A stretch of DNA of 15,630 nt, from the NCBI GenBank assembly GCA_032127265.1, contig JAQAZP010000274.1:1-15630 (forward strand). Direction: 5' to 3'. Every line of letters starts with the position of its first letter. Positions within the stretch are counted from its first letter, which is position 1. The position numbers and the translations under genes were made by a program. This DNA is from JAQAZP01 sp032127265 (GTDB lineage: Bacteria > Acidobacteriota > JAQAZP01). The notes beneath the pieces are model-generated. The model did not search any database and had not been told where the DNA came from. It saw nothing but the letters and a program-made list of their open reading frames with translations. Below, one piece after another: positions 7,346 through 12,501 of this stretch.

Positions 7346-7388
7346 CGCCGCCCTGGGATGAAACAACCGGCGCTGGCTTGCCGTAAGG

Positions 7389-7559
7389 CTTAGTGGCCCT
7401 CTTCATAAATACGGTGGTATTTGGTCCCCGATGCATCCCGGCCCACGGCGTTGCTCGTCGGTCAAATACTGCAGAGAGTATTCTCCCTCCTCGCGCCTTG
7501 CGGGCCGGGTGCCTCGGTGACCTCGGTACGTCACCGTATTTATGAAGAGGACCACTTAG
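7389..7559. repeat. Self-complementary intergenic element, MITE-like
   Basis: The ends are 19-bp perfect inverted repeats: CCTCTTCATAAATACGGTG at 7398-7416 matches the complement of 7532-7550. With two mismatches the inverted repeat extends to 7389 and 7559. Inside, further nested arms pair: GGTC 7423-7426 with 7519-7522, CCGA 7428-7431 with 7514-7517, CCCGGCCC 7437-7444 with 7502-7509, GGCG 7447-7450 with 7494-7497, and an apical AATACT/AGTATT hairpin (7465-7470, 7477-7482). The whole 171 nt could fold as one long imperfect hairpin in DNA or RNA. There is no open reading frame in it. CTTAG at both edges (7389-7393, 7555-7559) may be a target-site duplication. A non-autonomous transposon (MITE) or a dispersed structured repeat family is the best reading; one copy in this window cannot prove mobility. 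Confidence 0.75.
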
Positions 7560-7581
7560 GAAATGAAGTGGAGGCAAAACC

Positions 7582-8061
7582 TTGGATGGCCGGTCACAAT
7601 TCACCAGGATCCGCACCGTTGCTTCGCTTGGCTTGGCGGTGATTGTCTTCGTATTGTCCATCACGGGTTGCTCTGATGACCGGACGGCCTCGGCCCGGAA
7701 GACGGAAGATTCGCTGGCCGATGTGGAAGCGGTGGCCATGGTCGAGATGGAGACCGGTTGGGAGGTGTCGGTCACCCTGCGCCATGCGGACAGCGGCTGG
7801 GACCATTTTGCCGACTGGTGGCGCATCACGGATGCATCGGGAAGCGAACTGGCCCGGCGGGTGCTGCGCCATCCGCACATGAACGAGCAGCCGTTCACCA
7901 GGTCGCTGCAGGGCATCGAGTTTCCACCCGACATTCGGCGGCTGGTGGTGGGGGCCCACTGTAAGGTTCACGGCCACGGCGGGAACAGCGTGCAGGTTGA
8001 CCTCCTGCTGGACAAGGGGCCCGGGTTCACCGTCAGCCGACAGCGTGATGGAGGCCAGTGA
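7582..8061 (+). CDS. Small lipoprotein of unknown function
   Basis: This encodes a 159-residue predicted lipoprotein. The signal peptide has an Arg-containing n-region, a hydrophobic core (SLGLAVIVFVLSI, about 15-27) and a lipobox ITGC, with the lipidated cysteine at residue 30. The mature domain is rich in Trp and His: WEVSVTLRHADSGWDHFADWW, then RRVLRHPHMNEQPFTRSL and VGAHCKVHGHGG. From memory, similar unnamed proteins with the GWDHxAD and HPHxxEQPFTRSL signatures occur in other proteobacteria, but I cannot assign a family name or function. The fold is probably a small beta-sandwich (inference). The start is a TTG at 7582 preceded by an excellent SD, GTGGAGG, at 7 nt; no ATG fits the signal peptide. 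The stop overlaps the ATG of the next gene. The gene begins just 22 bp after the palindromic element. The clustered His residues and a Cys could bind metal, but that is speculation. Confidence 0.85.
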   Translation: MDGRSQFTRIRTVASLGLAVIVFVLSITGCSDDRTASARKTEDSLADVEAVAMVEMETGWEVSVTLRHADSGWDHFADWWRITDASGSELARRVLRHPHMNEQPFTRSLQGIEFPPDIRRLVVGAHCKVHGHGGNSVQVDLLLDKGPGFTVSRQRDGGQ

Positions 8062-8333
8062 TGTGGTTCCTGAAAAAGAAGGACGGTGATACGAGTCCGA
8101 TAAAACATGAGCCGAGGGTCTGGATTCCCTCAGGACTGCTCTTCCCCCTGGCCATCACCGTTGACCTGGTCCTGGTTCTGGACCTGCTGCGCCCCGACCC
8201 GATCCCCTTCGTCGACGAGTTCGTGCTCATCGCCTTGGGGTTCTTCCTCAACCGCGCGGCGCTGCGCCGGCTGGGCTGGTGGCCTTCCCGTGCGCCGTCC
8301 GGCGATGACCAGGACGGCCAGCCCCAGCAGTGA
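8061..8333 (+). CDS. Small membrane protein of unknown function
   Basis: A 90-residue protein with two likely hydrophobic segments: roughly residues 21-41, ending in LVLDLLRPDPIP, and 49-62 (EFVLIALGFFLN). The pattern PDPIPFVDEFVLIALG is reminiscent of short DUF1232-like membrane proteins, but the match is from memory and weak. The N-terminus is Lys-rich and the C-terminus hydrophilic. The ATG at 8061 overlaps the lipoprotein stop (TGATG) and has GGAGG 6 nt upstream, so it is translationally coupled; a GTG one codon earlier is too close to that SD. Codons end almost entirely in G or C, supporting real coding. Its last 204 bp lie opposite the 3' end of the YfhO-like gene. Function unknown; it probably works with the lipoprotein. 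Confidence 0.75.
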   Translation: MWFLKKKDGDTSPIKHEPRVWIPSGLLFPLAITVDLVLVLDLLRPDPIPFVDEFVLIALGFFLNRAALRRLGWWPSRAPSGDDQDGQPQQ

Positions 8334-10679
8334 CAGCGTGGACAGCACCATCCCGGCCCGCAGCCCCGGCGGGAGGTAGAAGAGCCGGATCCTCTGCTTC
8401 CCCGTCATCTCCAGGGGCAGACCGATGAGCATCTCGTGGACCAGGTATACCGGCAGGGAGTTTCCGCTCTCAGCATGCTCCGCCCGCCAGCCGGCGGACC
8501 AGGCCTGGGAGACCACCAGCAGGCCGGTTTCACCGCAATCAGCTTCGATCAACAGCTGGCCGGCCTCCCGGGATATGATGGTGGCCGGGGTGTACGCTCG
8601 ATCCTGGTAATCGGGCAGAATCACTTCCTGTACCGCACCCCCGACCGGATTCGGCACAACAGGACCGGGGACGAACCAGGCTCGGGGGAAGGCACGGTTG
8701 TTGCGGTATAACCGCACCCCGGGCAGTCGTACCTGGCCGTAATTCTGCAGCGTCACCGGCAGCGGCTCAAATCGTTGGATCAGCTCCAGGCCATCCGTCT
8801 CCAGGTCTTCCCGGGTCAGCAGGTAGCGGACATTGAGCCTGTCCAGCAGTTCCCGCCGGAACCCGGGATCCACCCGCAGGGTCCAGGCCACGCTGGACTG
8901 ATCTTCCCGGCGGTTTATGACGTCGAAGGTGCGCTGGGTGATCTTGAGATTGATCGGGTCATACCCCCCCATCTTGTCGATGCCAAAGGCGCAGGCCAGG
9001 TTGTCGGTCAGTGCGCCGCTGAGGTCGGCTACCCGGAACGGCGGCTCTACGGCGGCCAGGGTGGTGAGCCGCTCGATCATGGGATTTGGTTCGAGGAACA
9101 ACTGCCGGCTGTCAGCGGTCTCCAGGTAGCCCCGGCCGAAGAAGAGCAGGTCGGCGGCCAGAATCAGCAGCGCCAGACCCTTGAGTGTGTCACTCTTCAG
9201 CAGAGCCCCGCGCTTGAGGGCGAAGAACAGCAGGCCGAAGGAAGCGGCGAAGAGGATCAGGCTGGCCGTTATGGTTATCGGCAGCAACTGCCCGATGTTG
9301 ACGGCATAGTCGGCTGCCCTGCCGGCCCCGCCGCCAAAGAAGGACGCGCTGACCTCGAAGGAACGGGCCATGGCCTCTCCTGATCCGTCATGATACACGG
9401 CGTAGCCGGCGGCCAGCAGGCTGAGCAGCAACCCGGCCCCGCCAACGAGCCACAGGGCCCGCCGACCCGCCCCGGCCGTTGCCCGGGTCATCATGCGCCG
9501 CAGCCCGTTCCAGCCCAGTCCGGCCAGTACGGCCATGGCCAGGGGGAAAAAGAAGAGTATCCGCGCCGGCTCGCGAAACAGGCTGACCCCGGGAATGAAG
9601 CGGTGGCAAAAGTCGTAGACCGGTCCGTAGGTCCCCATGGCAAAGAGGAAGAGCAGTGGAATCAGCGCCAGGAAAAAGTCCCGGTGCCTCCGGCCGGCCG
9701 TCTGGCAGAGAGAGAGAAACGCCAGCGGCAGCAGCAGAAGCGGGGTGTAAAAGGCAAGGGTCCAGAAGTAGGCGCTGCCGAAGTAGCTCCACCGGGGGGC
9801 GATGCGGCCGAACAGTTCGGGGTTGACCAGGGTGAAGAAGTGGCGCAGCGGCAGGGAACCAAGCCGGTAGAGCTCGGGAGCCAGTTCCGACGAACGGGAA
9901 AGCTCGGGCAGCAGCTGCACCGCCGGCAGCAGGTGGACCGCGGCCAGGCCGCAGGCCAGCACCACGGCCAGGGCGAACTGGATGCCCGAGAGCAGCCAGT
10001 GCCGGTCCTCCTTTTCGCCATGGACCAGCCAGGCGAAGTAGAACGGCAGGATGAACATCAGGTAGAGAAAGATCTGGGCAAAGGCCGAGAAGAGGATCAC
10101 GGCCAGCACCAGGGCCAGCACGGCCGCGTGTCGCCAGCACCGCTTCCGGGCCAGTTTGGCGGCAAAAGCAAAGGCCAGCGGCAGCAAGGGCAGCGTCTCC
10201 AGGTGACCCACGAACCCGTTGGTCAGGTGCCCCAGGTTGCGAACGCCGAAACCGTAAGCCAGGCCGCCGATGATCGCCCCCCAGTTCCGCACGCCGATCA
10301 CCCGTAGAAAGTACCAGGCGGCACCTGCGGCGAGGACGTGGGTCAGCAGGTAGGTCCAGCTGGCCGCCGCGCCGGTGGGCAGCAGCAGGTAGAGCAGGTG
10401 CATGGGGAAGAGCAGGGCGTAGTTGAGGTTGCCCAGTATGGGATTGCCGCACATCAGGTGCGGGTTCCAGAGAGCCAGCCCGCCGCCGCTCCACAGCGTG
10501 TCGCGGATCAGCAGTTTCCAGCCGAAGGTCTGGCCCACCAGGTCGGACAGCGGTGAGTAGATCATGCCGCCGGGATGGAGAATCACCGAGCGAAAGAAGA
10601 CCAGGGTAAACAGGGCGATGATCACCGCCGCGGTCGTGCCGCCTTTCCACTCGTTCCTGCTGCCCTGCGTGCTGCTCAC
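8130..10679 (-). CDS. YfhO-like polytopic membrane protein (GT-C type)
   Basis: This is an 849-residue protein resembling the YfhO family, multi-spanning GT-C-like proteins linked to glycosylation of cell-surface polymers from lipid-linked sugars. Motifs include a periplasmic-loop acidic site in PLSDLVGQTFGWK (about 43-55), LWNPHLMCGNPILGNLNY (about 70-87), and FREPARILFFFPLAMAVLAGLG in the middle. About a dozen hydrophobic helices fill the first two thirds; the rest is a soluble periplasmic-type domain followed by a last helix (LSTLSLLGLAVLVIAG, near 779-794). The start is a GTG at 10679 with a modest GGTGA ahead, and a promoter lies at 10722-10751. The final 55 residues are low-complexity, Gln/Glu/Asp-rich and lie opposite the small membrane protein gene. 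Codon use falls off there, so the functional protein probably ends near 8300. The family is well supported; the sugar and acceptor are unknown. Confidence 0.85.
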   Translation of the reverse strand: MSSTQGSRNEWKGGTTAAVIIALFTLVFFRSVILHPGGMIYSPLSDLVGQTFGWKLLIRDTLWSGGGLALWNPHLMCGNPILGNLNYALLFPMHLLYLLLPTGAAASWTYLLTHVLAAGAAWYFLRVIGVRNWGAIIGGLAYGFGVRNLGHLTNGFVGHLETLPLLPLAFAFAAKLARKRCWRHAAVLALVLAVILFSAFAQIFLYLMFILPFYFAWLVHGEKEDRHWLLSGIQFALAVVLACGLAAVHLLPAVQLLPELSRSSELAPELYRLGSLPLRHFFTLVNPELFGRIAPRWSYFGSAYFWTLAFYTPLLLLPLAFLSLCQTAGRRHRDFFLALIPLLFLFAMGTYGPVYDFCHRFIPGVSLFREPARILFFFPLAMAVLAGLGWNGLRRMMTRATAGAGRRALWLVGGAGLLLSLLAAGYAVYHDGSGEAMARSFEVSASFFGGGAGRAADYAVNIGQLLPITITASLILFAASFGLLFFALKRGALLKSDTLKGLALLILAADLLFFGRGYLETADSRQLFLEPNPMIERLTTLAAVEPPFRVADLSGALTDNLACAFGIDKMGGYDPINLKITQRTFDVINRREDQSSVAWTLRVDPGFRRELLDRLNVRYLLTREDLETDGLELIQRFEPLPVTLQNYGQVRLPGVRLYRNNRAFPRAWFVPGPVVPNPVGGAVQEVILPDYQDRAYTPATIISREAGQLLIEADCGETGLLVVSQAWSAGWRAEHAESGNSLPVYLVHEMLIGLPLEMTGKQRIRLFYLPPGLRAGMVLSTLSLLGLAVLVIAGRRTGRPPAQPAQRRAVEEEPQGDEHELVDEGDRVGAQQVQNQDQVNGDGQGEEQS

Positions 10680-10721
10680 GAATCACCAGCCCGTGTTGCG
10701 GTGGGAATTGGGTTCCGGCCG

Positions 10722-10751
10722 AGTGTAGCCATGGCGTCCGCCCCCTGTCAA
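10722..10751 (-). promoter_or_regulatory. Promoter of the YfhO-like gene
   Basis: On the minus strand a perfect TTGACA (10751-10746) is followed after 18 bp by TACACT (10727-10722), a 4/6 -10 match. The predicted start site lies near 10715, about 35 nt before the GTG start. The -35 box overlaps the one proposed for the divergent gene. Confidence 0.6.
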
Positions 10752-10774
10752 CGAGCGGTCCCCTGGTTTATAAT
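10745..10774 (+). promoter_or_regulatory. Promoter of the GT39-like gene, abutting its start codon
   Basis: CTGTCA (10745-10750, 4/6) and a perfect TATAAT (10769-10774) are 18 bp apart. The -10 box ends only 3 bases before the ATG at 10778, so transcripts would begin at about 10780-10782, at or within the first codons. This implies a leaderless mRNA or a start a codon or two downstream. Confidence 0.55.
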
Positions 10775-10777
10775 CAG

Positions 10778-12391
10778 ATGGTGATGAGACCTACCACCAA
10801 CCAGCCTGATACAGTTCTCTCACGAACCCCGTTCCGTACCGCCGCGGCCCTGCTTCTTGTTCTCCACGCCCTGCTGCTGGTCACCAGCTCCTGGAACACG
10901 AGCCCGACCTACGACGAGCCTGAACACCTGAAGTTCGGCCTGGTCTACCTCGAAGACGGGCGACTGCCCGAGGCCGACGCCCAGCGCATGCCGGTGACCC
11001 TGTTCAACGCCGCGGCCCTCAAAATCTGCGGCGGCGCCCTCGAGGACTTTGAAACCGACCGGCGGTTTCTGCTGGCTGCCCGCCTGCCCACCATGCTGGC
11101 CTCCATGCTCCTGGGGCTGGGTCTGCTCTGCTGGTCGACGGCCTGTTTTGGACGCCGGGGGGGCTTGCTCTCCCTGGCTCTCTATTGCCTCTCCCCCACC
11201 GTCATTGCCCATGGCCGGCTGGTGACCAACGACCTCTACACCGCGCTGGCCATGGCTGCCGCGGCCTGGAGTTTCTGGCGGCTCTGCCGTAGTCCCTCCA
11301 TCCCCCTGCTCGTGCTGGCCGGCGCCTGTCTCGGCCTGGCCCAGGCCTGCAAGTTCTCTTCGGTGGCACTGGTGCCCGCCTTTGCCTGCATCCTGCTCAG
11401 CACAGCGGCCCGGGCTCCCCTGGCCGCCTTCCTGCGCAAGAATCCTGTTCGCTGGGTTCTGGTGCTGTTCTATCCCTTGACCGCTTTTTTCGTTCTCGGG
11501 GCGGTCTACCGTTTCGACGGGCTGTTCCGTCCCATGGAGAACTTCGAATTTCACAGCTACACCTTTGCCTGGATCGAGACCCGGATGCCCTGGCTGCGCC
11601 TGCCTCTTCCCCGGGTCTATCTCGAGGGGCTGGATCTCAGCCGCTACATCTCCAACCATCCGGGGGTGATTCGGGGGCACAACTACCTCCTTGGCCGGCT
11701 GAGTGATGACGGATGGTGGTACTACTACCTTGTGGTGGCACTGTTCAAGACGCCCCTGGGCAGCCTGGGGCTGTTCGTCCTTCGTTGCCTGCGGCCGCTC
11801 AAAAATACAGCACTGTCCGCCGCCGGTCCGCTGTCCCTGTTCCTTCTCGTACCGGCCCTGGCCCTGCTGCTCTTCTTCAGCCTCTTCTCCCCGGTACAGC
11901 TGGGCATCCGCTACCTGCTGCCGGCTTTGCCGCTGATCCATATCTGGATCGGGGGGCTGCTGGTCCAAGGGAAGGGTCCCGGCGCTGTATCTCCGGCCAG
12001 GCCGCTGAGAATCGGAGCGGCGGTCCTGCTGCTGGCCGCGGCTGTCTCCTCCCTGGCCGTATTCCCCGACTACATCTCCTACACCGGGGAACTGGCCGGT
12101 CCGCGGATCCACGCCTGGCGGCTGATGGCCGACTCCAATCTGGAGTGGGGACAGGACCGCTGGTATCTGGGGGCGTATCTGCAAAAGCACCCGCAAGCAA
12201 TCCTCAACCCGCAGGAACCCACGGCCGGTCACATCGTGGTGCGGGTCAACCTGCTCACCGGTGTCTTCCAGGAAGAGCGATTCCGCTGGATTCGAGAGAA
12301 CTTCGACCCGGTGGGCCGGGTGCGAGGTTCCTACCTGGTCTACCAGATCAGCCCGGAGGCGCTGGCCGGACTGACCCCGCGTTCCCCCTGA
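10778..12391 (+). CDS. GT39/PMT-like membrane glycosyltransferase
   Basis: A 537-residue polytopic membrane protein of the GT39/ArnT-like GT-C superfamily, which moves a sugar from a polyprenyl-phosphate donor to a protein or lipid on the outer side of the membrane. After the first helix (about 21-38) comes the loop SPTYDEPEHL, whose Asp46-Glu47 matches the catalytic acidic pair of this superfamily. A second acidic loop motif is VTNDLYTA (about 149-156). Further features are DDGWWYYYLVVALFKTPLG (about 310-328), GIRYLLPALPLI, and a C-terminal DSNLEWGQD at 452-460, which I recall from unnamed bacterial members. About ten helices are visible. ATG 10778, GTG 10781 and ATG 10784 are clustered; none has an SD, in keeping with the promoter lying directly against the start. 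It is divergent from the YfhO-like gene. Donor and acceptor unknown. Confidence 0.86.
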   Translation: MVMRPTTNQPDTVLSRTPFRTAAALLLVLHALLLVTSSWNTSPTYDEPEHLKFGLVYLEDGRLPEADAQRMPVTLFNAAALKICGGALEDFETDRRFLLAARLPTMLASMLLGLGLLCWSTACFGRRGGLLSLALYCLSPTVIAHGRLVTNDLYTALAMAAAAWSFWRLCRSPSIPLLVLAGACLGLAQACKFSSVALVPAFACILLSTAARAPLAAFLRKNPVRWVLVLFYPLTAFFVLGAVYRFDGLFRPMENFEFHSYTFAWIETRMPWLRLPLPRVYLEGLDLSRYISNHPGVIRGHNYLLGRLSDDGWWYYYLVVALFKTPLGSLGLFVLRCLRPLKNTALSAAGPLSLFLLVPALALLLFFSLFSPVQLGIRYLLPALPLIHIWIGGLLVQGKGPGAVSPARPLRIGAAVLLLAAAVSSLAVFPDYISYTGELAGPRIHAWRLMADSNLEWGQDRWYLGAYLQKHPQAILNPQEPTAGHIVVRVNLLTGVFQEERFRWIRENFDPVGRVRGSYLVYQISPEALAGLTPRSP

Positions 12392-12409
12392 ACGCGTACA
12401 GCCGTACAG

Positions 12410-12442
12410 AAAAAAAGGGCAGGCCCTCGTGAGGACCTGCCC
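12410..12442 (-). terminator. Intrinsic terminator of ppdK
   Basis: On the minus strand GGGCAGG pairs with CCTGCCC, and an inner CCTC/GAGG extends the stem (12442-12417). Seven T residues follow directly (12416-12410). It lies about 60 nt after the ppdK stop and 18 nt beyond the stop of the convergent glycosyltransferase gene. On the plus strand no T-run follows the stem, so it mainly serves ppdK. Confidence 0.9.
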
Positions 12443-12501
12443 GGGAGATTGCTTCTCCGCGCTCGCAATGTCAGGAGGAGCGCTCGCCATGAAAATCAGG
12501 T

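Noticed and set aside
7323..7934. A 203-residue minus-strand frame covering the palindromic element and the lipoprotein gene
   Set aside because: It crosses a hairpin-forming repeat and antisense lipoprotein sequence, has no ribosome binding site or domain, and the plus-strand gene has a strong start, signal peptide and lipobox.
9388..10686. A 432-residue minus-strand frame and a 305-residue plus-strand frame over the YfhO-like gene
   Set aside because: Both are Arg/Gly/Pro- or Gln-rich, lack hydrophobic segments and domains, and are explained by the GC bias of the real gene.
10820..12490. A 556-residue open frame on the minus strand opposite the GT39-like gene
   Set aside because: It is Gln/Gly/Glu-rich, has no recognisable domain, and mirrors a frame with clear membrane-protein motifs. 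Long antisense frames are expected where codons end in G or C.
12443..12501. GCGCTC/GAGCGC inverted repeat and repeated GCGCTCGC between the terminator and ppdK
   Set aside because: The stem is only 6 bp, has a long loop and no T-run; it is probably incidental in GC-rich 3' untranslated sequence.
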